Source: Pirellulales bacterium
GTDB lineage: Bacteria; Planctomycetota; Planctomycetia; Pirellulales; UBA1268
Assembly (NCBI GenBank): GCA_029246985.1
Contig: JAQWMC010000147.1
Span: 1-32,483, forward strand
Length of the DNA stretch: 32,483 bases
Reading direction: 5' to 3'
Both the position numbers and the translations under genes were made by a program. Below, in pieces: positions 1-9,526 of this stretch. How positions within the stretch are numbered: position 1 is the stretch's first letter; each line of letters starts with the position of its first letter. The notes under the pieces are model-generated. The model had not been told where the DNA came from. It saw only the letters and a program-made list of their open reading frames with translations, and made no database searches.

Positions 1-1
1 A

Positions 2-295
2 GACGCTCCTTTCGGCTACATCAATTCAATGTGGGAATTACAGGATGAGCCCTACATGGGAGACGTTATTAATGCCTACAATGACGGGCCACCTGATCAA
101 GGAGGAGCGCCGCTTGGTCCATTTTATGAACTCGAAACGTCTTCTCCGGCGGCAGCATTAAAACCAAACGAAACAATGCAGCACGTGCAGCAGACATGGC
201 ATCTGAAAGGTTCAGAAGAACAGTTGAAGGCATTAGCCTACCAATTGTTGGGCGCCGACTTGTCAGAAATTGAAAAAGGTTTTGTGGAAAAGTAA
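2..295 (+). CDS. C-terminal fragment of DUF6786-like protein (5' truncated by window edge)
   Basis: Open frame runs from the window start: DAPFGYINSMWELQDEPYMGDVINAYNDGPP...LGPFYELETSSPAAALKPNE; resembles the C-terminus of DUF6786-type proteins from memory; no start codon inside the window. Confidence 0.6.
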   Translation, partial: DAPFGYINSMWELQDEPYMGDVINAYNDGPPDQGGAPLGPFYELETSSPAAALKPNETMQHVQQTWHLKGSEEQLKALAYQLLGADLSEIEKGFVEK

Positions 296-441
296 TCCCA
301 GACTTACTCGAGCGATTAGTGCGTTTGGTAGTCGGCTTTCGTCGTGCGTTCGTGTGATGGGTATTGTTGGCGGTCCAGTCCCCTGCCCCGTTAGCTCGTT
401 CAACGGGGGAACGAATCTTTCACACCGCCGAATTCCCGGTG

Positions 442-1620
442 TTACAAGACAAGGTTTGTGGATTCTGCAAGACCCGCTCGTTCAGCGGAAAAGAAGTCCA
501 TCTGTAGTTCAGTTGAGATCCCACACATTGAATCAGCGATGAGGTGGGCTGTGCCTGCGGAGAGATGGAAACCAGAGCGGTAATGTCCAGTCGCGAGCCA
601 CGCATTGTCTACCACCGGCACACGTCCAATGGTTGGAAGCCCATCAGGTGAGCCCGGTCTTAGTCCAGCCCAAAATCCTTTCGGTTCGCGAGACATGAGA
701 TCGGGGAGAAGGTCTCCAGCAATTGTGCTCAGCCGGTCAAGAGATAAAGGTGTAGTTGAGATATCAAATCCAACATCTTCAATTGTTGATCCGATGAGGA
801 GATGGCCATCATCTCGTGGAATTATGTAGTCAAGCCCCGCGCCAATATTAATTATATGACGGATTAATCCAGGGGCAGTTTTGTGTAGTAAGATCTGCCC
901 TCTCCATGGTCTTGTGGATAAGTTGAAATTGAGTTTCTGAAGTAAATCCTCTGACCATGCACCTGTGGCAATGCAAAATTCGGAGGCATGCATTGAGCAA
1001 CGTGCTAAGTCTTGGCCTTCAACATTCACTGAAACAATCCGGTCAGAATTCAAACTAAAACTTCGGACCCGTACGTCATCTACTATTTCCACACCGCGTC
1101 TCAAACACGCCTCTCGCAAGGCTTTCAGGTGCCGTGGGGGACGAACTTGAGTCTCGTCCGGAAGATAGTATGCACTTCTTAGGTGGTCAGTAATAAAGCC
1201 GCTGTTGAGAGCAGGTTCGAGTTCTCTCACGTCCTGCAAAGAAATAGGTTCATGCTCTACTTGAAGGCGTTCCCACCTTTCGACGCTGTTGAGAATGTCG
1301 GAGTTTGTTTCTTCTGTAGTCGCTATGGCAAGGCTGCCGCAGCGATGAAAACCGTTGTCGATACCGGTTTCTTCCAGAAGTGATTCCGCCCATTGTCGGT
1401 GTAGTCGATCGCTGTACTGAGTCAATCGTTCAATGGGTGTTCCCTGTAGTTGTGCAAGCGTGTCTTGTGGTTGGGCTGGAAAAATACCAGCTGCCGCCCA
1501 ACTTGCACTATGTCGGAGGGCATTACAACTGACTACAGATACAGTTCTGCCGCGTCGAGCTAGTTCCCATGCTATCGAGAGACCGATGACACCGCCTCCA
1601 ACAATACAACAGTCATGCAT
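442..1620 (-). CDS. thiO: FAD-dependent glycine oxidase / ThiO-like amino-acid oxidase
   Basis: N-terminal dinucleotide-binding motif CCIVGGGVIGLSIAWELARRG; C-terminal GLRPGSPDGLPTIGRVP...GHYRSGFHLSAGTAHLIAD typical of the DAO/ThiO family. Confidence 0.85.
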   Translation of the reverse strand: MHDCCIVGGGVIGLSIAWELARRGRTVSVVSCNALRHSASWAAAGIFPAQPQDTLAQLQGTPIERLTQYSDRLHRQWAESLLEETGIDNGFHRCGSLAIATTEETNSDILNSVERWERLQVEHEPISLQDVRELEPALNSGFITDHLRSAYYLPDETQVRPPRHLKALREACLRRGVEIVDDVRVRSFSLNSDRIVSVNVEGQDLARCSMHASEFCIATGAWSEDLLQKLNFNLSTRPWRGQILLHKTAPGLIRHIINIGAGLDYIIPRDDGHLLIGSTIEDVGFDISTTPLSLDRLSTIAGDLLPDLMSREPKGFWAGLRPGSPDGLPTIGRVPVVDNAWLATGHYRSGFHLSAGTAHLIADSMCGISTELQMDFFSAERAGLAESTNLVL

Positions 1621-2638
1621 TCGTTGGGACCTGTGGGCTGTCGGCTATGTTTACCCAGACGTGGACGTGTGGCGCTCCTCGAAAATGCCAGACGAATGAC
1701 GGTCCTTCGAGACGCCAGTTGTCCCACACGCCATCATTGCCAAGGTCTTTCTGTTGGTAGAACACCAGACGGCATGCATCGATTCCGCCCTGTGAGGCAA
1801 GGCACTGGTCGACTTCAGCCTGGTCACTTGGTCGAAAAGGTTCGAGAAGAAGTTTGAGGACCTTCCCCAGCTCATCCTTTTGTTCGTTAGTAAGGTCTGT
1901 GACTGATAGCCCTGGTCGCTCAGCTTTTCCATGAAAGCCGATGGCGTTCTCTTTCGGTGACCGCGGAGCAAGTGATTGGGCCTGCTGGTGCCTGTCAAGC
2001 ATTGCGTACACCTTGTTCGCAGCGACTGCTTGCGGCCAGAAAACATTGCCTGGATGAGTGGGTTCTTCAGTAAAACTGCCAGTATCATGGCCGTAGAAAA
2101 TAGGGCCACCGAAGGCAACATGATCAGCAGAGTCACCATCACACCTCAAAGTCATGTGCCGGCCAGTCAATAAAAACTGAAATTTTCCACTCCCCGGCTC
2201 ACCAAGAAGTGACACGCTTTGCGAATACCCGAAACCGCCGCAGTCATCTTCTAATTGCTTATCAAAACGGGGTTGCCATGCCGGTGTAATGAGGCCATCA
2301 AATATTTTTCGGATCATTCCCTGTTGAGCTGGTGTGAAAAAGTCACTCGCAATCTCTGGCTTGCTTGCCTGCCAATTGTTTGCGACCCTGGTACGAAGCA
2401 GTCCATATTTTGGATGCTTGTAATCCCATGGAAAGCAGACCTGCGTTCGCTGGGTTGGTGTTAGTGAGGCGTGAAGTTCTCCGGCAAGAGTTTCAGCTGT
2501 TGAAGATTGTGTCGCCTCCGCGGCGTAGGCGTGACTCCAATCAGAACCACGGAGTAGCGAAGTCAAACTGACTGCTGCCGAGGCGGTGGTAAGGAAATTT
2601 CTACGTGAGGTTGATTTGTCTGCTGGCTTTGAAGGCAT
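1613..2638 (-). CDS. DUF3500 family protein with twin-arginine (Tat) signal
   Basis: N-terminal TSRRNFLTTASAAVSLTSLL; core QFLLTGRHMTLRCDGDSADHVAFGGPIFYGHD resembles DUF3500; stop overlaps thiO start. Confidence 0.75.
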   Translation of the reverse strand: MPSKPADKSTSRRNFLTTASAAVSLTSLLRGSDWSHAYAAEATQSSTAETLAGELHASLTPTQRTQVCFPWDYKHPKYGLLRTRVANNWQASKPEIASDFFTPAQQGMIRKIFDGLITPAWQPRFDKQLEDDCGGFGYSQSVSLLGEPGSGKFQFLLTGRHMTLRCDGDSADHVAFGGPIFYGHDTGSFTEEPTHPGNVFWPQAVAANKVYAMLDRHQQAQSLAPRSPKENAIGFHGKAERPGLSVTDLTNEQKDELGKVLKLLLEPFRPSDQAEVDQCLASQGGIDACRLVFYQQKDLGNDGVWDNWRLEGPSFVWHFRGAPHVHVWVNIADSPQVPTNA

Positions 2639-2785
2639 TGTAGAGGCTCCTTGTTGCTTTTCCGTTGTTACTTTTATTTCTACGTGAGGTGATTGAACGG
2701 GTGGACTGTGAATATGTTTTGATTCCGATGTCTTTCAGAGCGTAACAAAGACACGCCATCTTTAAATAATAGCAGGAATCACGGA

Positions 2786-3631
2786 TCAGTAACGTTGTTG
2801 GCACACGGGGCAAAAGAAAGTTGATCGTTGCGACTGAACGACACGTTGGATTGAGGTTTTACATTGAAAACACTCATTTTTTGAGCGCCCATACACTTTG
2901 TGCAATCGTTGGTATCTTCCGGGGCGATTGTCGGCTGTTCTGTACGTTTCATCACCGATGGACGATCCTTCCATTTTGATTGCATGGTGGAGAATGCGGG
3001 AGCATGCTGTGGCTAAACGATCATAGGCGGCCCGGGTCAATCGATGGCACCTCGTTCGAGGGTCGACTTTGGCGTCATAAAGAATCTCCGATGCGTAGAT
3101 ATTACCCACGCCGGCTAGAATTTTCTGGTCAAGGAGTGCAACTTTTATATGACGCCGTGAGGAATGAAGTTTTGCATGCAGGGTAAGGCCAGTGATCGTA
3201 AGGGCATCAGGACCTAATGCATGGCTACCAAATCGAGACTCGAATGTTGATTTGTTAAACAAAGTGATAGTTCCTAACCCGCGTCGATCCCAAAAAATGA
3301 GAGGCTGTTTTCTTCCTGTTGTGACGATGAGTCGTACGTGCTCGCTGGTCGGAGGCGAAACTCGCAGAAGCAACCCAGTCATCCGAGGTTCAAAAACCAA
3401 GAAAGAATCCATGTGGTGTTCATTTTGCCGTATGCGCAGGACTGCCCGTTTACCGAGACGTGTGACGTCCATAATGCGAGCACGTTGAAGTTTGGCTGCC
3501 ATTATTTTCGGCCGAGGTTGGATTGGAGATGGCCGCCGTGTATGTCGTGGAAAGTGGGTGTTTGTAATACTTTCTCCACGGAAACAGGCAATTCCGCGGC
3601 ACATCGTTTCAACTTCAGGGAGTTCTGGCAT
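2786..3631 (-). CDS. mutM: Formamidopyrimidine-DNA glycosylase
   Basis: N-terminus MPELPEVETMCRGI; C-terminal zinc finger CFQC...FFCPVCQ; LLDQKILAGVGNIYASEILYDAKVDPR motif. Confidence 0.95.
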   Translation of the reverse strand: MPELPEVETMCRGIACFRGESITNTHFPRHTRRPSPIQPRPKIMAAKLQRARIMDVTRLGKRAVLRIRQNEHHMDSFLVFEPRMTGLLLRVSPPTSEHVRLIVTTGRKQPLIFWDRRGLGTITLFNKSTFESRFGSHALGPDALTITGLTLHAKLHSSRRHIKVALLDQKILAGVGNIYASEILYDAKVDPRTRCHRLTRAAYDRLATACSRILHHAIKMEGSSIGDETYRTADNRPGRYQRLHKVYGRSKNECFQCKTSIQRVVQSQRSTFFCPVCQQRY

Positions 3632-3783
3632 CGTTCACACGAGATACGAGGGAAAGGTGAGATTCACTAGGTCAAAATTTATGAAAGGAGGCTACAATTC
3701 AGCGTGCGTCAAATTTGGCTGAAGCCTTGTAAATCATAGAACGCATGGCTCGGAAGGCCGTGATTAAATGTTTGGAGTTTTGA

Positions 3784-5010
3784 ATGACAAGTGTTCCTGC
3801 TGAGACGGTTGGCCAAAAACTCTCTGCTGTACCTGATAACTTTGGTCGTTTCGGTTGCTTTGGTGGTCGGTATGTTCCTGAAACACTTTCAGCAGCACTC
3901 GATCAGTTGGAACTGGCTTATGACGAAGCTATTGCCGACCCAGAGTTTATCAGTGAACTCGAAGGACTATTTGCAGCCTTTGTTGGGCGTCCTACTCCCT
4001 TGCTTTTCGCCCGAAGGCTTACTGAAAAAGCAGGTGGGGCTCAGATTTACTTCAAGCGAGAAGATCTTAGCCACACAGGCGCTCACAAAATTAATAATAC
4101 GCTGGGTCAAGCGCTGCTTGCGATCCGCATGGGCAAGCGGCGAATTATTGCTGAGACTGGGGCAGGCCAGCACGGTGTGGCAACTGCAACGGCATGTGCA
4201 CGATTTGGACTTGAATGCGTTGTCTATATGGGATCAGAGGATGTTCGTCGCCAGTCTCCGAATGTTCGAACGATGAAATTAATGGGTGCGGAGGTCCGTC
4301 CTGTAGAGAGTGGTTCTCGTACATTGCGAGATGCGATTAATGAAGCAATGCGAGACTGGATGGCATCTGTTGAGACGACGCATTACATCATTGGTTCGGT
4401 GGTGGGTCCCCATCCATTTCCGCGTATTGTTCGAGATTTTCAATCAGTGATCGGGCGTGAGACAATAGATTGCTGTAAAAGCCTCTTTGGTAGGCTTCCT
4501 GATACTGTTGTGGCGTGCGTCGGTGGCGGCAGTAACGCAGCCGGCATGTTCTATCCCTTTGTGGACTGTCCGGAAGTTCGTCTCGTTGGCGTTGAGGCAG
4601 GAGGCCGTTCGAGTGGTGATGGTGAGCATGCCGCCCCTCTAACTTATGGAACACCTGGCATTCTGCACGGCAGTCTGAGTTACGTCTTGCAGGACGCAGA
4701 CGGCCAGACGGCTGATGTACATTCAGTGTCTGCAGGCCTGGATTATCCGGGAGTTGGTCCTGAGCACAGTTTCTGGCGAGATTCTGGGCGTGTCGACTAC
4801 ACCAGTGTAACCGATGCCGCAGCACTCGATGCCTTCGATATGGTGGCTCAGCAGGAGGGCGTTCTTCCCGCGCTTGAAACCTCGCACGCTCTAGCATGGG
4901 CCGTTGATGCTGCTTCCAAAATGCGTCCGGAGGAAATCCTAGTCGTGTGCATGTCAGGTCGTGGCGATAAGGATGCTGCTGAAATAGCAAGGCTGCGTGG
5001 GCACGAGTGA
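3784..5010 (+). CDS. trpB: Tryptophan synthase beta chain
   Basis: [31 protein letters not shown] (PLP lysine), [31 protein letters not shown]. Confidence 0.98.
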   Translation: MTSVPAETVGQKLSAVPDNFGRFGCFGGRYVPETLSAALDQLELAYDEAIADPEFISELEGLFAAFVGRPTPLLFARRLTEKAGGAQIYFKREDLSHTGAHKINNTLGQALLAIRMGKRRIIAETGAGQHGVATATACARFGLECVVYMGSEDVRRQSPNVRTMKLMGAEVRPVESGSRTLRDAINEAMRDWMASVETTHYIIGSVVGPHPFPRIVRDFQSVIGRETIDCCKSLFGRLPDTVVACVGGGSNAAGMFYPFVDCPEVRLVGVEAGGRSSGDGEHAAPLTYGTPGILHGSLSYVLQDADGQTADVHSVSAGLDYPGVGPEHSFWRDSGRVDYTSVTDAAALDAFDMVAQQEGVLPALETSHALAWAVDAASKMRPEEILVVCMSGRGDKDAAEIARLRGHE

Positions 5011-5077
5011 TCAGGTGAATGATTAGATTGAATGCCCTTCCTGTACGTGATTTTCCATTACTAGAAATAGATAGTAA

Positions 5078-5911
5078 ATGACTGCCAAAGACGGTAAGAA
5101 AAAAAACGGAATTGAACTGCTTGAGGATGCGTTTGCTCTGTGCAAGACTGAGTCGCGTCGTGCCGTTGCCCCCTTTGTTACAGCTGGTGACCCAGATAGT
5201 AAATCGACATCTGCTATTTTAGAATCGATTTGTGCAGCAGGAGCAACCTGTTGTGAACTCGGTGTTCCTTACAGTGACCCTATTGCTGACGGGCCAGTGA
5301 TTCAGGCCTCGTACACTCGCGCACTGAACGCCGGTATGACACTGACGAAAATGTTTGATGTTGTGGCTGCTTTCTCAAAGTCACACTCAATGCCCTTGCT
5401 GGCGATGGCTAGTTATTCACTGATATTTCGCAATGGAATCGAGGCATTTGTAAAGCGTGGTCAGGAAAGTGGTTTGGCAGGATTCGTTGTCCCTGACTTG
5501 CCATTAGAGGAATCTGACGAACTGGATACGCAGTGCCGGCTGGCCGGCCTTGCTCTTGTCCGACTTGTGACGCCGACAACACCGCCGGAGCGTGCTCGAG
5601 AGATAGCCAGACGGTCTACAGGATTTCTTTACTGTGTATCAGTTTCAGGAGTGACAGGAGAGCGGACTGCATTACCAGAAAATCTTGTTGAACGTATCCA
5701 ATGGTTACGTGAAGAGTCTGATGTGCCAATATTAGTAGGTTTTGGAATATCAACTGCTGAACAGGCAAGAGAAGTTGCTGCAGTTGCTGACGGTGTCATT
5801 GTCGGCTCTGCGGTTGTCCGCTGTATCGAAAAGGCGGAAGGTGGAAAGTCCATGTCTGATGCAGCCGGTGGTTTTGTTCGGGAACTTGTTGGAGCGTGTC
5901 GTCTCAACTGA
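5078..5911 (+). CDS. trpA: Tryptophan synthase alpha chain
   Basis: PFVTAGDPD, CCELGVPYSDPIADGPVIQ, GFVVPDLPLEE, VGFGISTAEQ. Confidence 0.97.
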   Translation: MTAKDGKKKNGIELLEDAFALCKTESRRAVAPFVTAGDPDSKSTSAILESICAAGATCCELGVPYSDPIADGPVIQASYTRALNAGMTLTKMFDVVAAFSKSHSMPLLAMASYSLIFRNGIEAFVKRGQESGLAGFVVPDLPLEESDELDTQCRLAGLALVRLVTPTTPPERAREIARRSTGFLYCVSVSGVTGERTALPENLVERIQWLREESDVPILVGFGISTAEQAREVAAVADGVIVGSAVVRCIEKAEGGKSMSDAAGGFVRELVGACRLN

Positions 5912-5930
5912 CCTTACATGCCTGGTGATT

Positions 5931-6845
5931 TCAGTTTTTTTGAGTAAGCGAATACAAGACTTGAGCAGGCCATGGCGGGTCGTACGTACAGGATTCAAGC
6001 GAACAGCCTGCTTTAATAAGTACTGCTACTGCTTCTTCAATTGGACAACGGTTTGTGGGAAAAGAGCAGGTTAAGAAATCATCATCGATTACTGTGCTGG
6101 AAAGAGTGAGGTGGTGGATAATCTTGGCTGCTTGTGCTGCAGAGGACGGGCATTTCAGTCGGACCCTCCATTCGTCCACATCAGTAAATAGTTTTGGCTG
6201 AAAATGGCCAGCAGTGACTTTCTGTCCGTCATTCAAAACAAGTAGGTCAGTGAAGTTATCGGGAACATTTGCATCGTTGAAAGCAGCAAGAATGATGCGG
6301 CCTGTGAGTTGTGCATTGGTGGTCAGTTGGTCAATGATCTGACAGCCAAAAGGATCGAGGTCAGCGTACGGGTTGTCGAGTAATAAAATATGGGGTTCGC
6401 AGAGTAATGCACGAGCAATCAGCAATCGCTTGCTTTGGCCAGAAGAAAGAGTATCGATTCGGTGTCCGCGCAAGTTACCCAGGAACACCTCTTCCAAAGC
6501 ATGATTGACGGCGTCATCCATTTGTTTGCCACGAAGCCCAGAGTTCATTGCGAATAACTCGAGACATTCATCTGCTCGTATCATCGGCCATGTTGTGATG
6601 CCGTCGGGCACGAAGCCAATGAGTTGTTCAGTGAGCGGTGAGTCAGTCGTTGATGAGGAGTCCGCAAAAGATACGTTGCCAGACTGAACCGGGAGGAGCC
6701 CGGCAATAGTTTCAAGAAGTGTAGTTTTACCTGATCCGGTTGGTCCGATAACGGCAACAGATTGCCCGGGGTGAATTGTGTGAGTGACTTGATCTAATGC
6801 AATGACGCCCTGTCGCTGGACAGTAACTTGTTCGAGCGAAATCAT
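5931..6845 (-). CDS. ABC-type ATP-binding protein with atypical catalytic motifs
   Basis: Walker A GPTGSGKTT; signature LSSGQSKRL; Walker B HILLLDNPYADLDPFG; ATGA start/stop overlap with upstream trpE. Confidence 0.85.
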   Translation of the reverse strand: MISLEQVTVQRQGVIALDQVTHTIHPGQSVAVIGPTGSGKTTLLETIAGLLPVQSGNVSFADSSSTTDSPLTEQLIGFVPDGITTWPMIRADECLELFAMNSGLRGKQMDDAVNHALEEVFLGNLRGHRIDTLSSGQSKRLLIARALLCEPHILLLDNPYADLDPFGCQIIDQLTTNAQLTGRIILAAFNDANVPDNFTDLLVLNDGQKVTAGHFQPKLFTDVDEWRVRLKCPSSAAQAAKIIHHLTLSSTVIDDDFLTCSFPTNRCPIEEAVAVLIKAGCSLESCTYDPPWPAQVLYSLTQKN

Positions 6846-8383
6846 TGTTTCCCTGTATTCAGGACGCCATTGTTTTTGAGCCGTTCGATCGTCATCTCGA
6901 TTGCTACGATGAGCCCTTTGGCTTTGTTAAGAGTCTCTTCAAATTCTTTTTCAGGTTGACTGTCTGCAACAATTCCGGCCCCCGATTGAACATGGGCATT
7001 GCCTTGGGTGATGACGATTGTGCGGAGAGCAATACAGGTGTCCATTGAGCCGCAAAAATCAATATAGCCAACAGCGCCAGCATAGGGGCCTCGCTTGTTC
7101 GGCTCGAGTTCATCAATGATCTCCATTGCACGGATCTTTGGTGCTCCAGATACAGTGCCGGCGGGTAAACACGCCCGCAGTGCGTCGAAAGCTGTAGCCT
7201 CCGGTAGTAGTTTGCCATTGACGTTGCTCGTTATATGCATGACGTGGCTGTATCGCTCAATAGTCATGATGTCACTGAGTTCCACGGAGCCAATTTCTGA
7301 GACTCGTCCGACATCATTTCGACCGAGATCAATGAGCATGACATGCTCCGCACGTTCTTTTGGATCTGCTAGCAGCCCATCAGCAAGTTTAGCATCTTCT
7401 TCAATGGTTGCTCCACGCGGCCGAGTGCCTGCGAGAGGCCTTACTGTGACTTTCCTGTCCATAACACGAACCATAATCTCGGGTGAACTCCCGACAAGTG
7501 TTGCCGATGGTGTGCGGAGGCAGAACATGAACGGACTTGGATTAACAACACGAAGTGTCCGATAGAGTTCAAGGGGTGAGACATCAAATGGTATTGAGAG
7601 CCGACGGCTTAACACTACCTGAAAGATGTCGCCAGCATGAATGTAGTCGACTGCTTTCCCAACAGCTTCTAAATAGTCGTCACGACTTCGATTAGCAGTG
7701 ATGGTCTCCTGAGTAAGTTGGCTTGGGCTGTTAAGTGAGCTTATGTCATGGAGAGGTGGCCAGCCACAATCCTGCTTGAGCTTTTCGATGGTCTGATCCA
7801 CACACGTCTTTGCAGATTCATAAGCTGATTCGATGGCTTCGGGTGATTTCTCAGCAGTTTTTGCCAAGGCGACGACGTCAATAGATTTTGAAACATGATC
7901 AAAAACAACGAGTTGATCATAAAGTGCAAAATAAATGTCAGGCAAGCCGAGGTCATCCGGAGGTGTATGTGGAAGATGCTCTGCATATCGAATAGCATCG
8001 TACGCCGCATAGCCAATCGCACCGCTTGTAAACGGGGGCAGTTCATCGAGACGGGCTGGTCGAAACTGATCCATTTGCCTCTCGAGTTCGGCTAATGGAT
8101 CATCGACCTGTAGGTTCTCATCGGGCAGCCCTTCGCGTCGAATTGTTATGGTTGACCCGTGGGCCTCAAATTGTAGAAATGGCTTGGAACCGAGGAAACT
8201 GTACCGTCCGACTTTTTCCCCCCCAATAACACTTTCAAAGAGGCATCCGTCTGATCCAGTATCGATACGAGCAAAAGCCGACAAGGGCGTTAGGGCGTCG
8301 GCAAAAATGCGTCGACAGACCGGAATGAGAGTTTCTCGTTGGGCTAACTCTGAGAAATGCTTGAAGTTCGGGAAATGGTTCAT
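6842..8383 (-). CDS. trpE: Anthranilate synthase component I
   Basis: FLGSKPFLQFEA, AGDIFQVVLSRR, GSSPEIMVRV, PLAGTRPRG, AGTVSGAPKIRAMEIIDELEP, QSGAGIVADSQPEKEFEE. Confidence 0.96.
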   Translation of the reverse strand: MNHFPNFKHFSELAQRETLIPVCRRIFADALTPLSAFARIDTGSDGCLFESVIGGEKVGRYSFLGSKPFLQFEAHGSTITIRREGLPDENLQVDDPLAELERQMDQFRPARLDELPPFTSGAIGYAAYDAIRYAEHLPHTPPDDLGLPDIYFALYDQLVVFDHVSKSIDVVALAKTAEKSPEAIESAYESAKTCVDQTIEKLKQDCGWPPLHDISSLNSPSQLTQETITANRSRDDYLEAVGKAVDYIHAGDIFQVVLSRRLSIPFDVSPLELYRTLRVVNPSPFMFCLRTPSATLVGSSPEIMVRVMDRKVTVRPLAGTRPRGATIEEDAKLADGLLADPKERAEHVMLIDLGRNDVGRVSEIGSVELSDIMTIERYSHVMHITSNVNGKLLPEATAFDALRACLPAGTVSGAPKIRAMEIIDELEPNKRGPYAGAVGYIDFCGSMDTCIALRTIVITQGNAHVQSGAGIVADSQPEKEFEETLNKAKGLIVAIEMTIERLKNNGVLNTGKQ

Positions 8384-8869
8384 GGGGGCCAGCGGCTAAT
8401 TGATTTCCACAAATTTTCAGTACGGTTTTTGTTCCTATTTGGGACTATGGCTTAGCTGGAGTCAATGGGGAGCAAGATTGCTTCATATGGTTGTATTGAT
8501 CTTCTTGAGAACCAACTTTGATGGTGAGTGAGTTTCATATGCTGAAACACCTGTTTTCCGGTGGTGTTTTTATAATTGCAGTCGGTTCCTTACTGGCACA
8601 GGCCTGGTCTATTCGCTTTTCGAGGTCGTCTCGCCAGAGGATTGAATGTTCGAGTGATTTGGCTCCAACGTCTTATTCCAACGAATTTTCGATTGGAATA
8701 GTGATAGTTTTCGCGGTTTATGGACGTTATTGGCTTCTGTACAAAAGCGTAATTTTTAGAGTGTTAGTGTGCTTTACACCGAGTACAGGTAACATTGTTT
8801 TAAGGAATGGCGAAGGGTTGCGATATCGTGTGAGGAAAACTCTCAGATATCGTTGCTGATATTTAGGAA

Positions 8870-8878
8870 GAGTGCTAA
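8870..8878. promoter_or_regulatory. GAGTGCTAA: exact match to one arm of the CIRCE (HrcA) operator, opposite arm degenerate
   Basis: gagtgctaa read directly, ending 11 nt before the probable ATG of the mcsA-like gene; the 9 nt expected to hold the other arm (8852-8860, gttgctgat) match TTAGCACTC poorly. Confidence 0.25.
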
Positions 8879-8889
8879 GGGGCGATATC

Positions 8890-9435
8890 ATGCAGTGTCA
8901 GCAATGCGATAAACAGGCGATGTTTCACATTACAGAACTTGAGACTGGTGACGTTCGGGAACTACACCTATGTGAAGATCATGCGCGGGTGTATCTTAAC
9001 CAAGCTGAGGCTGATTCGCAGCAGGAAGACTCTGAGACCGCAGGTGGGCCTCTTGGTGTTGGGCAGACAGCAAAAGAACTTTCCGAGATTGACCAACGCG
9101 TATGTGATATGTGTGGCATTACATTCTTCGAGTTTCGGAACCAAGGAAGACTAGGGTGTCCTCACGATTACGTGCAGTTCGAGAATGAGCTCGAACCGCT
9201 GATTGCCAATATTCATGGAGAAGTGCAGCACCATGGTTGTCGACCAAATCGTGAGAAATCAGTTGGAGCAGAAGCTGTTCTGCCAGAATCGACGGAAGAA
9301 CTCACACGGGTTATAGGGATGAGAAAAGAAATTCGTGATGCGGTGGAAGGTGAAGACTATGAGAGCGCTGGAAAGCTACGAGATGATATTCAGAAGACTC
9401 TTCACAAGTGGCATGCAGAAAATTCAAAAAACTAA
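8890..9435 (+). CDS. mcsA: McsA-like UvrB/UvrC-motif protein (zinc-finger activator partner of McsB)
   Basis: MQCQQCDKQAMFHI...LHLCEDH; CDMCGITFFEFRNQGRLGCPHDY; C-terminal UVR motif GEDYESAGKLRDDIQ; ATG at 8890 preceded by aagggg (track ORF starts at GTG 8872); directly upstream of mcsB. Confidence 0.85.
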   Translation: MQCQQCDKQAMFHITELETGDVRELHLCEDHARVYLNQAEADSQQEDSETAGGPLGVGQTAKELSEIDQRVCDMCGITFFEFRNQGRLGCPHDYVQFENELEPLIANIHGEVQHHGCRPNREKSVGAEAVLPESTEELTRVIGMRKEIRDAVEGEDYESAGKLRDDIQKTLHKWHAENSKN

Positions 9436-9526
9436 TTTTCTGTTTTTCACAGATAATGTCACATGCTCAGTGTGCATTCTGGCTCCGTTTAGATTTTTGA
9501 AAAAGGAATACTGATATAGTAAGCCC

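Noticed and set aside
3791-4276. 161-aa ORF overlapping trpB
   Set aside because: Shadow frame of the confidently assigned trpB.
4388-4990. 200-aa antisense ORF over trpB
   Set aside because: His/Arg/Pro-rich antisense shadow of trpB; no independent support.
8518-8859. 113-aa ORF upstream of mcsA
   Set aside because: Basic/aromatic composition without domain signal, covers the dyads, no convincing ribosome-binding site; treated as intergenic.
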